From: Cloacimonetes bacterium UBA5210
GTDB lineage: Bacteria; Cloacimonadota; Cloacimonadia; Cloacimonadales; Cloacimonadaceae
Length of the DNA: 64,000 nt
Direction: 5' to 3'
Assembly (NCBI GenBank): GCA_002412625.1
Contig: DHVK01000032.1
Span: forward strand, 15,335 to 79,334
Shown here: in pieces, positions 34,406 through 44,300 of the stretch
Numbering within the stretch: position 1 is the first letter of the stretch
How the letters are laid out: every line of letters starts with the position of its first letter
Program-made: the position numbers and the translations under genes
Notes under the pieces: generated by a model
The model's database searches: none
The model's input: the letters and a program-made list of their open reading frames with translations, nothing else
Told to the model about the DNA's origin: nothing

Positions 34406-35182
34406 ATGTTTCAAACCTCCATCCTTGCCAGCGGCAGCAAAGGCAATTCGATCCTTGTGCGGAGCCGGGACACCGGCATAATCCTGGATGCGGGCATCAG
34501 CATGAAGCGCATCTGGGAAGCCTTCGATGCCCTTGAACTCCCCAGAAGCCTGGTGAAAGCGGTGATCGTTTCCCACGAACACTCGGATCACACCCGCAGT
34601 GCCGGAGCGCTTTGCCGCAGCCTGAAAGTTCCGCTCTTCATCTCGCCGGATACCTATGCTTATTGCTCTCACCGGATGGGCAGAGTGGATGAGCGCTTGG
34701 TTTACTTTGAAGCTGGAGTGGATTTTATGGTGGGCGATATCCTGGTGCAACCCTTCCGTTCATCCCATGACGCGGTGGATAGCTGCAATTTCACCTTTGC
34801 CCACGACGACCGTAAACTGGGAGTTGCCATCGATCTTGGTTACTTCACCAAACTCACTTTGCTGAAATTGAGCGAGGTGAATACTCTGGTGCTGGAAAGC
34901 AATCATGATCTGCAAATGCTGATGGACGGTCCTTACGACTGGAACCTGAAGAAACGCGTGAAAAGCGAGCATGGGCACCTCTCAAACGAACAGGCGGTGG
35001 GGCTGCTTTCCCAGGTTCTCCATCCGGGCTTGCAAAACCTGATTCTGGCACATCTCTCCGAGACCAACAATCATCCGGATCTGGCGCGCAATGTGATGTC
35101 AAACTATCTGCAGAGCATCCGCAGCGACATTCGGCTATTGCTGGCAGACCAGTATTGCCACACCCCGCTGATCGATATTTAG
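34406..35182 (+). CDS. MBL-fold metallohydrolase, YycJ/WalJ-like
   Basis: A 258-residue metallo-beta-lactamase-fold protein. The zinc-binding HxHxDH motif is SHEHSDHTRSAG, and later ligands are in SSHD, AIDLGYFT and LAHLSETNNHPD. SILASGSKGNSILVR at the N-terminus is typical of the YycJ group, whose members act as 5'-3' DNA exonucleases in mismatch repair. It begins seven bases after the yhaM-like gene and is the last gene of the operon. No clear terminator was found after it. Confidence 0.88.
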   Translation: MFQTSILASGSKGNSILVRSRDTGIILDAGISMKRIWEAFDALELPRSLVKAVIVSHEHSDHTRSAGALCRSLKVPLFISPDTYAYCSHRMGRVDERLVYFEAGVDFMVGDILVQPFRSSHDAVDSCNFTFAHDDRKLGVAIDLGYFTKLTLLKLSEVNTLVLESNHDLQMLMDGPYDWNLKKRVKSEHGHLSNEQAVGLLSQVLHPGLQNLILAHLSETNNHPDLARNVMSNYLQSIRSDIRLLLADQYCHTPLIDI

Positions 35183-35239
35183 ATCCCCAAACAGAGCACT
35201 CACGGCAATGCGCTTTCCTTTGTCCAAAGCCGGTTTCAG

Positions 35240-35297
35240 GCTGATATCAAGGCATTATCATCGTGTGGGCATAGCAAAATAAGGGCTTGATATCAGC
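35240..35297. repeat. Dispersed palindromic element, copy D
   Basis: GCTGATATCAAGG and GCTTGATATCAGC form long inverted arms around TTATCATCGTGTGGGCATAGC. It is one of the two best-preserved copies. It lies between the convergent yycJ-like and priA genes. Confidence 0.8.
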
Positions 35298-35353
35298 TGG
35301 AAACAAGCTGCACAAATCGAGGGCCGCATCCGGGCGGCGCGGTCACAAGGAAA

Positions 35354-37696
35354 TCACATCAGCATCGTGGGATCGATGTCAATCTGCGGATAGAGCTTGG
35401 TCTTGAATCCGCTAATGATGCCTTGGATGGCATCCTTCAGCACCGCCGGGTTCTTCGCCTTCAAAATCACATGATAACGATATAGCTGATTGATCTTGGC
35501 AAATGGCGCGGGACTGGGTCCCAGAATCAACAAGCTTTCAGAAGGGCGGGGCAGATGATCGTTTTGCAGGCGTGTCATTTCTTTCCGGAGCTCCTGCAGA
35601 TCAACGCTCTGATACAAGATTCTGCCCAATCTGTAATAGGGCGGATAGAACAATCGCTTGCGGAAGGCCAGCTCAGAACGGGCAAAGCCTTCAAAATCCT
35701 GCTTGCCGGCATACTGTATGGCGTAGTGCTCCGGGTTATAGGTTTGGATGATCACTTCACCGCATATATCCGCTCTACCACTGCGTCCGGCGACCTGGGT
35801 GAGGAGCTGGAAGGTGCGCTCCGCGGAGCGGAAATCCGGGATGTTCAGGCTGATATCGGCATTGATGATACCCACCAGAGTAACACTAGGAAAATCCAGG
35901 CCTTTGGTGATCATCTGCGTGCCCAGCAGGATGTCCACCTCGCGGTTCTTCATGCGGTGATACATGGTCTTTTGGTTTGTGTGGCTGCTATCGCTATCCA
36001 GACGCAGCATCTTTGCCATGGGGAAGAGGATCCTCAGGTTTTGCTCCACCTTCTGGGTGCCGGGCGAGCCGTAGGCAAAGCTGAAAGACTGGCAAGAAGG
36101 ACAACGCCGGGGGATGGGGTAGAAGAGCCCGCAATAGTGGCATTGCATCTCTTCGCGGTCACGATGGTAATACATGCTGATCTCGCAATTTGGGCAGGTG
36201 ATCAGCTTGCCGCATTTCAGGCATTGCACAAAAGAAGAGTAGCCGCGTCTGTTTTGGAACAAAATCACCTGTTCCTTGCGATCCAGTCTGTCCGCGATGG
36301 CTTGCGCGAGTTCATCGGAGATCAGGTCTGTAGCTTGATAATCGCAGAGATTCAGGATCTTAACCGTGGGCAGAGTGTAGTTTAGCGGGCGATTGAGCAG
36401 ACGGTGAAGCTTGAATTTGCCGCTTTGGCAATTGCTCCAGCTTTCCAGGGAAGGTGTCGCGGAGCCCAAGATCACCTGTGCGCCTTGCTGTTTTGCCCGC
36501 ACGATGGCCACATCCCGTCCGTTATAGCGGGGCAGGTTGTCCTGTTTATAGCTCTGCTCGTGCTCTTCATCCACGATGATCAAACCCAGGTTCTGCACCG
36601 GGGCAAAGATGGCACTGCGGGCACCAAGGGCGATGCGGCATTCCCCTCTCTGCAGCTTCTGCCATTGCGCAAAGCGTTGCGCGTCGGTGAGCTGACTGTG
36701 CAGAATCGCGAGGTTTTCACCAAAACTGGAATCGAAGCGATCCAACATCTGAGGGGTGAGCGCTATTTCCGGAATCAGGAAGATCACAGATTTTCCGTCA
36801 TTGATGTATTTGCGGATGATCTCGATGTAAACCTCGGTTTTTCCGCTGCCGGTGATGCCGTAGAGCAGATGACACTGGAACTTGCCGTAGGCCTCCAAGA
36901 TCTCGGTGATGGCTAGGTTCTGCTCGTCGTTGAGCACGATGTTCTTGGCTTTGGAACCGGTGTCTCTCAGCAGTTCAGCGCTTTGCACTTCCTTGGGGAA
37001 GATCTCGATGAGCCCCTTTTTAACCAGGGCTTTGATGCTGCTGTAGGATACTTCATTGCTGATATCTGCCATGGGGAAGGGTTTGGGTTCTTTACTGATG
37101 CGCTCCCAAGCTTCCCGCTGCTTAAGTGGCAGGCTGTCTGCCTCATATTCCGAACTGATGATCCGGATGTAGTTCAGGATTTTTGGTTTGTCCTTGTGTT
37201 TCAGCTTCTGCGCCACCTTCAGCAAACCGGCATCAGCCGCGGATTCACAGAGTTTATAAACGGGCAGGCTCGGGAAACGTTTGCGCAGTTGGGAGATGGT
37301 GATGCTGCCCTCTTCTTTCAGGGTTTCAAAGATCAAAGCGAAGTCTTCAGGAATGTCCGTATGAGAGCCGATCCAGCTCAGCTCCGCGTCAACCGTGCTT
37401 TGCAGCTTGGCGGGAAGCATGGCAAAGATGGCCTTGCCGACGCTGGAATGGTAGTATTCTGCCATCCATTGGGCCAGCTGGATGAGGTATGCGGGAATCA
37501 CGGGGTGGTCGTCCAGGATTTCGGCGATTTCCTTGTAGCGATGCTCTCCCCGGGCTTGTTCTTGCAAACAAATTCCCATCATCAGTTTACCGTTCAGGGG
37601 CACCAAAACGCGGGCACCGACAGCCACCGGGACCGAGCTTGTATAGCTGAAGTCCCGGGATATGGATATGGGCAAGGCGACGATGTAATAATGCAT
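35354..37696 (-). CDS. priA: Primosomal replication restart helicase PriA
   Basis: Superfamily 2 helicase that reloads the replisome at stalled forks; 780 residues. The N-terminal fork-binding domain starts VALPISISRDFSYTSSV. Helicase motif I is LLYGITGSGKTE, motif II is IVDEEHEQSYK, and motif VI-like sequence is TQVAGRSGRAD. The zinc-binding insert has paired cysteines (CLKCGKLITCPNC, CHYCGLFYPIPRRCPSC). The start ATG 37696 follows the terminator of the next minus operon, so it is transcribed separately. Confidence 0.96.
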   Translation of the reverse strand: MHYYIVALPISISRDFSYTSSVPVAVGARVLVPLNGKLMMGICLQEQARGEHRYKEIAEILDDHPVIPAYLIQLAQWMAEYYHSSVGKAIFAMLPAKLQSTVDAELSWIGSHTDIPEDFALIFETLKEEGSITISQLRKRFPSLPVYKLCESAADAGLLKVAQKLKHKDKPKILNYIRIISSEYEADSLPLKQREAWERISKEPKPFPMADISNEVSYSSIKALVKKGLIEIFPKEVQSAELLRDTGSKAKNIVLNDEQNLAITEILEAYGKFQCHLLYGITGSGKTEVYIEIIRKYINDGKSVIFLIPEIALTPQMLDRFDSSFGENLAILHSQLTDAQRFAQWQKLQRGECRIALGARSAIFAPVQNLGLIIVDEEHEQSYKQDNLPRYNGRDVAIVRAKQQGAQVILGSATPSLESWSNCQSGKFKLHRLLNRPLNYTLPTVKILNLCDYQATDLISDELAQAIADRLDRKEQVILFQNRRGYSSFVQCLKCGKLITCPNCEISMYYHRDREEMQCHYCGLFYPIPRRCPSCQSFSFAYGSPGTQKVEQNLRILFPMAKMLRLDSDSSHTNQKTMYHRMKNREVDILLGTQMITKGLDFPSVTLVGIINADISLNIPDFRSAERTFQLLTQVAGRSGRADICGEVIIQTYNPEHYAIQYAGKQDFEGFARSELAFRKRLFYPPYYRLGRILYQSVDLQELRKEMTRLQNDHLPRPSESLLILGPSPAPFAKINQLYRYHVILKAKNPAVLKDAIQGIISGFKTKLYPQIDIDPTMLM

Positions 37697-37735
37697 GGTC
37701 GTAGGCTGCGGAGCATGGCAAATCTGTCAAGAGGC

Positions 37736-37768
37736 AAAAAAAAGACCCTGCTAAAAAAAAGCAGGGTC
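37736..37768 (-). terminator. Terminator of the seven-gene envelope operon
   Basis: A perfect 8-bp stem GACCCTGC/GCAGGGTC with a loop of nine bases, followed on the minus strand by eight T. It lies 23 bases past the last gene of the operon. Confidence 0.93.
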
Positions 37769-37791
37769 ATGTATGATTTTGTGTTATTTAC

Positions 37792-39189
37792 TTATTGTGC
37801 TCGTAAACGGATTGAGAAGGTGTATTGAGTTTCTCCCGGAACGTTGAATTTCCAGGCGTCTACGATGCTCTTTACCCGGGCTACAAAACTTTCCGGATAA
37901 CTGCCAGCAGGTACGACGATGGATTCACGAACTACTCCACTGGGACTGATAAACAGAGTGATCGAGAAGCTTACGTTTGTCCGCAGGTTTGCTTGGCGGT
38001 AGGCTTGGTCGATCTGGTTCTTTCTGTTATCAACCTGTTCACGCAGAGTTGTTTGCAGAGCTCTTCCGGCTTCGTCCAAACCAGCCACGCTGCCTTCCTT
38101 GAAGGCGACAACATTTCTGGCTGCATAGTCCCGGGCGATCTGCTGCTGTTTAACAACGTCTCCCCAGGCTTTTCCGCTGGGTGCAAGTGTGGAAGCATCA
38201 CCTGTGATGTGCGCGCCAACTGCACCTTCAGGACGAGTGTCATAACCGCCACCGCTGGGTGCTCGTTGCGCTACTGCTCCAACATCACCAAACTGTGGTA
38301 CAGCGGAGGCGCTGAAGGTCGAACCGGCACCGGGGCCTGAGCCGCCGGGACCATCGCCTGTACCGCCGCCACCAGCACCACCAGGACGGCGGGCGGAGAA
38401 GCCTTGCATTACGGTAACGATGTTCATATCAGGAGCTACACCGGTGGCATTGGGGTCAAATCCCCCCGCAAAAGCGCTAAATGCAGACGAACCGCGGGGT
38501 GTTCCGGTAGCACCGGGAGTCCCTTGTTGAGCGGTTTCGCCAGTTTCTGCAGCTTCCACCGGGGCCGGTTGTTCGAAGCTACCGGTGGTGGGTAAATCCG
38601 GTGTTACACGCTGCGCTACTGCCTGGATGTTTTGCAGGCGCTGCGCGATTGTTTCTTCCACAATGTACTCTTTCTTCAGAAACAGATCAAAGATGATCAG
38701 GAATGCAATCGAGAGCAGGATTACGAGCCACAACACCATTCGGTTGAAACGGCTGACCGCATCTGGTTTTTCTCTGCGGGCATATTGCGCCACGATCTGC
38801 ATCTCTTCCGCGGTTAGGATCGCTACCCACGGTTCTCTGTATTCGAACTCCACATCCCAATTCGGGGCCAGAGTCAGAGTACCTTTGATGTCTTGTTTCA
38901 GAACCAGCTCATTGCCTGAGAGCAGGTTGTTTTGCTTTAGATAGTTACTATCCACAGAGTTGCCACCCTTTTCGCAGCTCAATTGAGCACCGGGCAACAA
39001 CTGCATTACATACTCGCCTCCTTTCTGCTGGATAAACATGTGCTTATCCGGAAACGAGGGATCCAGAATCTGCCATTGCAGAAACTTGTTTGAACCGATG
39101 GTGAAGCTCTTCTTGATCTCTTTGCCTTCTTTGGCATAATCAAGAAACTTCCCTTTGTAGTTCAACCTGAGACTTAGAATCTTAGCCAT
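37792..39189 (-). CDS. FHA-like/transmembrane/TonB-like protein (AgmX/PglI C-terminal type)
   Basis: A 465-residue single-pass protein. Residues 1-115 resemble an FHA domain (SFTIGSNKFLQWQILDPSF, DKHMFIQQKGGEYVMQ), though the usual Arg/Ser/Asn peptide-binding set is not obvious. One membrane helix spans 150-171. A Gly/Pro/Ala-rich linker (195-330) would cross the periplasm. The last 95 residues fit the TonB-like domain found at the end of AgmX/PglI proteins (NVSFSITLFISPSGVVRES, VDAWKFNVPGETQYTFSI). In Myxococcus, GltG and GltJ have this kind of architecture and transmit force from the AglRQS motor. ATG 39189 has GGAGG five bases upstream. It is the last gene of the operon, 11 bases after the ExbD-like gene. 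Confidence 0.75.
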   Translation of the reverse strand: MAKILSLRLNYKGKFLDYAKEGKEIKKSFTIGSNKFLQWQILDPSFPDKHMFIQQKGGEYVMQLLPGAQLSCEKGGNSVDSNYLKQNNLLSGNELVLKQDIKGTLTLAPNWDVEFEYREPWVAILTAEEMQIVAQYARREKPDAVSRFNRMVLWLVILLSIAFLIIFDLFLKKEYIVEETIAQRLQNIQAVAQRVTPDLPTTGSFEQPAPVEAAETGETAQQGTPGATGTPRGSSAFSAFAGGFDPNATGVAPDMNIVTVMQGFSARRPGGAGGGGTGDGPGGSGPGAGSTFSASAVPQFGDVGAVAQRAPSGGGYDTRPEGAVGAHITGDASTLAPSGKAWGDVVKQQQIARDYAARNVVAFKEGSVAGLDEAGRALQTTLREQVDNRKNQIDQAYRQANLRTNVSFSITLFISPSGVVRESIVVPAGSYPESFVARVKSIVDAWKFNVPGETQYTFSIRLRAQ

Positions 39190-39200
39190 AAGACCTCCAG

Positions 39201-39746
39201 TTATTCGTTAGACGCAGATCTGTATGTCCTCAGCCAGTCTGCATCTTCTATGGTTGCAAAATACACATTTCCATAACCCACGGAGGTGCCTACGCTCACG
39301 ATCTGGGTTATGAAAGAACAAGGTATAGCGGCGTCAGCTTGTACTACTAGACAAGCTTCTTCCCATTTATCTTCTGGAATCTGACTCATTTCTGCGAGTA
39401 AGTATGCTTCCATTGTCGCGCGAGTCTCTACGTTTTCCACTAAGTCCTGCGGTGTGCCGAGAAACTGATTATCCACGCCCATTAGAACTTCGTGAAGGTA
39501 CAATTTGACGGGAGTCACCATGGCGTTATCCATCAGTTTCTCTGTAGTAATGGTAGTCGGGTATTGCATGTTCGGGAGCTGGTCCAGCTTAACCGCGTCC
39601 ATGGATACGTTTTTGATGAGGAACACCAGGATGATGGTTAATACGTCAAGAAGGGATGTGATTGAGAGACCTTTAACGTCCTCAGTTTTGCGACGAACTT
39701 GCCGCGTTCCCTTCCGCTTTCTTGTGTTTCGATCATATGTACTCAT
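39201..39746 (-). CDS. ExbD/TolR-like protein with intact motor Asp
   Basis: A 181-residue inner-membrane protein with a basic cytoplasmic N-terminus (RNTRKRKGTRQVRRK). One membrane helix (about 27-46, LSITSLLDVLTIILVFLI) contains D34 at the position of the proton-carrying Asp of ExbD/TolR. A periplasmic domain of about 130 residues follows. Start ATG 39746 has GGAGG upstream. It lies 17 bases after the other ExbD-like gene. With the TolQ-like channel it should form a proton-driven stator. Confidence 0.85.
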   Translation of the reverse strand: MSTYDRNTRKRKGTRQVRRKTEDVKGLSITSLLDVLTIILVFLIKNVSMDAVKLDQLPNMQYPTTITTEKLMDNAMVTPVKLYLHEVLMGVDNQFLGTPQDLVENVETRATMEAYLLAEMSQIPEDKWEEACLVVQADAAIPCSFITQIVSVGTSVGYGNVYFATIEDADWLRTYRSASNE

Positions 39747-39763
39747 AATTTCCTCCCCAAACC

Positions 39764-40288
39764 TTAATAAATATATACGTTTTTGGGGCTACGATAATGA
39801 ACTGTTACGAAGCCATTTGCTTTGCATAGGTCAATAGTGCGGATCAGGGTATCATACAGCACTTCCGGATGGACGACTACGGCAATCTCTGAGCTCTCGC
39901 TATACTTTTCTTTCAGGCTGATAAGTTGATCATTCAGCTTGTCAAAATCGTACATATTCTCAGCGAGCCAAGGAATCTTGGTGTAGTTTGTAGATCCGGG
40001 TTCGCGTATTTCCATCCCGGGGAACAAGCCAGTGTGATGTTCTTTCAGCATTAGGTGGACTTGCACAATTTCTTCTTTGTCGGCTCCACCGCCGCTACTG
40101 CCTGCTCCGCCTCCGCCTTCATCGCCGGCAAAGTTAAGTGCCAATAGAGCTACCTGCGAAATCGATATCATCAGGATCAAAAACGGAATGATCGAGACAA
40201 ATAGATTCATGATCGGAACCAAGTTTGGTTCTTGAGGTGCTGTTTGGCCCTTCTGTTGCCTCGCCTGAGAAGGACGATACACTGCCAT
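39764..40288 (-). CDS. ExbD/TolR-like protein with Asn in place of motor Asp
   Basis: A 174-residue relative of ExbD. The single membrane helix (about 22-50) reads LVPIMNLFVSIIPFLILM. At the place where ExbD/TolR have Asp (PLIDVVF type) there is N28. A Gly/Ser-rich linker (GGGGAGSSGGG) leads to a periplasmic domain that ends in FVTVHYRSPKNVYIY. It begins four bases after the TolQ-like gene. It is probably a structural partner of the Asp-bearing paralogue and not itself a proton carrier. Confidence 0.83.
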   Translation of the reverse strand: MAVYRPSQARQQKGQTAPQEPNLVPIMNLFVSIIPFLILMISISQVALLALNFAGDEGGGGAGSSGGGADKEEIVQVHLMLKEHHTGLFPGMEIREPGSTNYTKIPWLAENMYDFDKLNDQLISLKEKYSESSEIAVVVHPEVLYDTLIRTIDLCKANGFVTVHYRSPKNVYIY

Positions 40289-40292
40289 AATC

Positions 40293-41066
40293 TTATTCCT
40301 TGATCTGGTTGTTGATGTGGTTTACCAGTTTCACACTATATTCGTCGATGTTGCTGATGAGGGTCTGAGCGCGGGTAAAGAGTCCACCCTTGATCAGAGT
40401 TAGAGGAATAGCACCGATCAAACCGAGAGCGGTGGTTCCGATAGCGACATAGATACCTTCGGTAAGCTTGTTCTGAGCTGCAATACCGGTAAGGAAACGC
40501 AGTGCGCTAAATGCTGTGATAAGGCCGAAAATGGTTCCAAGAAGTCCGAGATAGGTGGAGATCTGAGCCAAAGTATCGAACCAGAACAGACCACCGTCAA
40601 GCTTGTGCACTTTCTGAAGTACTGCTTCGTCAAAGGCATTTTGTACAGCAATACGAGCTTCTTCACCTTTCTTGCCGGATTTGCGGATATCCTTGAACAC
40701 AGACAAACCGCTCCAGAAAATGAAGCCCATTGTAGTACCCTTGAATTGGTCAGCAATCTTGGTTGCTTCATCAATCTGGTCGTTCTTCACAAAGTTCTTC
40801 AGTTTCAGGAAGAATTTCTCGGCGTCGATCTTCTCACGCACATAAAGCTGAATATAACGAACTACACCCAATGCCAGACCGATCAGTAGGTTGATCAGAA
40901 TCAGATATCCAAATGCTCCACTGGTGGTGAACATTTCGATCAGGTTGACTCGGCCGGCGGCGTTTGCGGCAGCATCAGTGGCTACTTCTCCAGCTTCTTG
41001 CGCAAAGAGGAAACCTACACTCATTAACAGGGCGATCACAACGAGTATGATATGCTTGCTTTTCAT
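40293..41066 (-). CDS. MotA/TolQ/ExbB proton channel family protein
   Basis: A 257-residue channel subunit with an N-terminal signal-like helix (1-22), a first membrane helix (about 50-72), and the hallmark pair at 162-188 (STYLGLLGTIFGLITAFSAL) and 205-228 (GTTALGLIGAIPLTLIKGG). The large cytoplasmic loop (73-160) is as in TolQ/ExbB. It overlaps the preceding gene in ATGA, with AAGGAG before its start. In known systems five such subunits surround two ExbD/TolR chains and convert proton flow into motion. Confidence 0.92.
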   Translation of the reverse strand: MKSKHIILVVIALLMSVGFLFAQEAGEVATDAAANAAGRVNLIEMFTTSGAFGYLILINLLIGLALGVVRYIQLYVREKIDAEKFFLKLKNFVKNDQIDEATKIADQFKGTTMGFIFWSGLSVFKDIRKSGKKGEEARIAVQNAFDEAVLQKVHKLDGGLFWFDTLAQISTYLGLLGTIFGLITAFSALRFLTGIAAQNKLTEGIYVAIGTTALGLIGAIPLTLIKGGLFTRAQTLISNIDEYSVKLVNHINNQIKE

Positions 41067-41356
41067 TTTGACTCCTTAAGCCATTTATTTAATAGTTCTT
41101 CACTGTGTTGTTGTACGATTCTGTCATTTAGGACAAAGCGGTATTTTCCGGTAACAAAGAATGTATCGGATTTGGATTTGTATATCCCGGATATCGGTGC
41201 CAGGGCATCAACACGAATCTCAATTGCTTCAGTCTCCACTATTACGGTGGGAGTGGTGCCCGCGGGTCGAGGGGCGGGTTGAGGATTCGCCTGCTGAGCC
41301 AGTAACGCTGAGCTAAGCAAGCTCAGGACAATTAGCAGAAACAGGGTCTGCTTCAT
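41063..41356 (-). CDS. Small exported protein of the envelope operon, 97 residues
   Basis: An exported protein with signal peptide MKQTLFLLIVLSLLSSALLA, a Pro/Ala/Gln-rich segment (QANPQPAPRPAGTTP), and about 55 residues of unrecognised sequence ending NKWLKESK. No lipobox cysteine follows the signal peptide. It overlaps the giant TPR gene upstream and the TolQ-like gene downstream, each by ATGA, so it is tightly coupled to both. I know no family for it. It could be a periplasmic adaptor between the TPR protein and the motor. Confidence 0.75.
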   Translation of the reverse strand: MKQTLFLLIVLSLLSSALLAQQANPQPAPRPAGTTPTVIVETEAIEIRVDALAPISGIYKSKSDTFFVTGKYRFVLNDRIVQQHSEELLNKWLKESK

Positions 41357-44300
41357 CGGATCTCCTCCTTTCCAGCTTGTGAATAGGTGATTTTTGCCAA
41401 AAAGCCCCGGAAGACCGAGCTATTGGATACTTCGAAACGCAAGACGTTCCGGCCGGTAACGACATTCGCTGCGGGGATAAGGATCTCGCCCTTGTAAATC
41501 GTGAGGGGATCCGCATCATAATCGAACATTGTGCTGCCAATTTCTGAACCATTCAGATATACCGTTGCAGATTCAGGTGCGATTAACTCTATCATACCTT
41601 CTTTGAACTCCGTGTCCAGCATGAAATCTGTTTCAAATACCAGATTCTCTGCAGGACCGTCTATTTCGGAAACCCAAATCGGGCGGGCTGCATTTTGCGT
41701 CAGATCAGCCAGGTTGTCTTGAGTGATGTTCCATTTAGTGGCATCCGCGGCATAGCTGCTGCGCTCTTCTCCGGTATCCGGATCGGTGCTGATGATGCGC
41801 CAGCCCTGGTTTGTGAACAGGGTTCTAACCACAGGCGGGATGTTCTCGCGAATGCGCTGCAGCGTGGTCATGGTCTGTAAAGCCAGCGCAGCCTGCAGAG
41901 ACGAAGCTGATGTGTTTGCCAGCTCCACCTCAAGCACATTTGTGCCCTTGCTAAACAGCGTACCGGCTATCAGGAAGCTGTATCTGGTGGTAGAGGGTTT
42001 CCCCGTCTCCAGAGTATCCACAGCAACAAAGGATGAATTCACCAGGCTGCCGTTCAGCTTTACTTCGATATCCTGCGGGAACACCACGTGCAGGTAGGCG
42101 AAGTTTGGCTCCAGATCCAGATTGAACTGACGGGTGAGACGCAGAGTGTTGTTAGCAGGAATCTGCGTGCTGCCGAGGTTCACTCCCTTGGGAGTTTTGA
42201 TCTGGTTGAAGTTCAAACTAATCCCGGATGGTTCCAGGTTCCGTTCCCACTGGTTGTTCAGCGCATACTCCGTTCCGCGATACTCGATACTCTGATTGTA
42301 TTCAACCAATGCTGCCTTAGCTGCTTCCGTGGCAGCTGTTTGGTAGCCGGCGAGATGGAACTGGGTATATATCTGATTGTTCCATGTAAGGTTTTGTGTG
42401 ATGTAATCCATGGTGTTGTTAAGCACAAAGCCATCTACCAGGTTATCAAATTCCGCACCATATTGCGCTTTTATCCCTTCGCCTTCCTCTGTGATCCGGA
42501 AGTAAGTGCGAATCTGGGTGTCCACGACCTCTTTGCCGCGGGCATAAAGCTTAGCTATCAAAGCCAAGGAACGAATCTGGCGGTCGTTATCGATGGCGTA
42601 ACCACTTTCGTTGGCAGAGCGTATAACCGTCTGAACTTTGTTTACTTCGGCAGTGATGGTATCCATATACTTTGGTATGCGACGGTCACCTCCAATCATA
42701 TTGGAGTCCAACTTGGTTACCCTAACCACTCTGATTTGTTGAGCCGGGGTTTGGGTAAAGACGTTGGAGCGTTCCAGGGCGGAGAGCCGGGAATCGTAGT
42801 TCGCCAAGAAAGCCTCGCGCTTTTGGATGTCGTCATATTCTGCTTTTACTCTGGCAAAGATGGCGTAGACGCCCTCGTTAAAGCTTAGCCCTTCACGCTT
42901 GTAAGTGGCTTCCAAAGCTAGGTAGCGATCTCTGGCAGCAAAGGCAGCTTCAAAATTGTTGTTCAGATAAGCAGCATCGAACTCTTGAGCGATCAGCGCC
43001 AATTCGGATTCAGCAACACCCTGATAGTAAGAGCTCTTGCTGGGATCTTTACGGTAAATCTCGCGAGCAATCCGGTTGTACTCTGCGGTTTCCTTGCGAT
43101 CGTAATATCCCTTTGCCATGTATTCCATATAGGGAACAGTATCATTATGATTGGGGTAGGAGGCAATGAAGCGGTTCATCAGCTCATAGCCTTTTGGCAC
43201 GTTGCCATCTTGGTTATAAAGGGCGATGGCAAAGGCCATGATAGTGCTAACGGGAACGTCGCCGTTATCAATGGTTCCGGCTACAGCTTCTTCATAAAGC
43301 GCGAGATAGCGTTCAGCGGCAGTCGATCTGGTTGCAGCGTTGTCTGCCAGAGGGGCAATTGCTGCCATGCGCAGACGGAATGTGTAGTTGCTGGCGGGAT
43401 ATTTATCTATGAAATCCTGTTCCAGTTGTTTTGCCAGGGCAGGGTTGTTCATCATGCTATCCGCTTCTGCGATCTGGAAAGCCTGGCTATAGCGGGCATA
43501 GATTGCTTCCAGGTTGTTATCCGTGGCGGCAAGCTCCATCAGGAGGTCGATTGCTTCCTGATAAGCCCCGGCTTTCTTATAAGCTTCTACTGCTTGGTTT
43601 TTATGCCCCAAGATATCCGTGCTAAGCGAGGGATTCAGTTGACTGGCAAGACGCAAGCGCTCGGAGGCTTCGGTGAGGAAATCTCCGCTTTCGGCAGCTT
43701 TTTCAAAGTTGCTCTGAATCTGCACAAGGATGTCTTGATTGATGCTTGCACGATCATCAGCGTTAAGCGCTAGCGGTAATGCCTGTCGGAACCAAGCTTC
43801 GGCATCAGTATAGCGTTCTTGACGGATATTGATATCCGCCAGCTTCAGGTATGTTTCCCGTTTATCGGTGTTGCTCATCATATCGGCTTGTTCCAAGGCC
43901 TTGCTATACAAAGCAGAGGCTTCGGGATACAGTTCTTTGCCGAGCTGGATATCGCCTAAAAGCAAGATAATATTGAGCGCATTGGCGATCCGGGTGGGAT
44001 TGCGGAAACGTTCTTGATTGGAAACGTCAATAAAGCGATCTGCACTACGCTGTAAGATGGCAAAACCCTGTGCTTCGTCAGCAGGAGCTCCACTTTGTGG
44101 CGTATAACCCTCGGTTGTGATTGCCGCATAGATGTTCCGGGCATGGTTCATCGCCAGTTCTTCGTTTTCAAAGAACATGGAGTTTGTAGGATATGTATCG
44201 TTATAAGTATAAAGCTTTTGGATCGCGTCGATTAGATCCGGCACTTCGCCTGTTTGTTCAGCAAGAACGGAATAGGCATTTACCACCAGGCTGTCAGTTT

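Noticed and set aside
37792..41066. Ordinary Tol-Pal or TonB-ExbBD cluster
   Set aside because: There is no tolA, tolB, pal or TonB-dependent receptor nearby; the large TPR protein, the barrel and the FHA-like/TonB-like protein point to a different machine.
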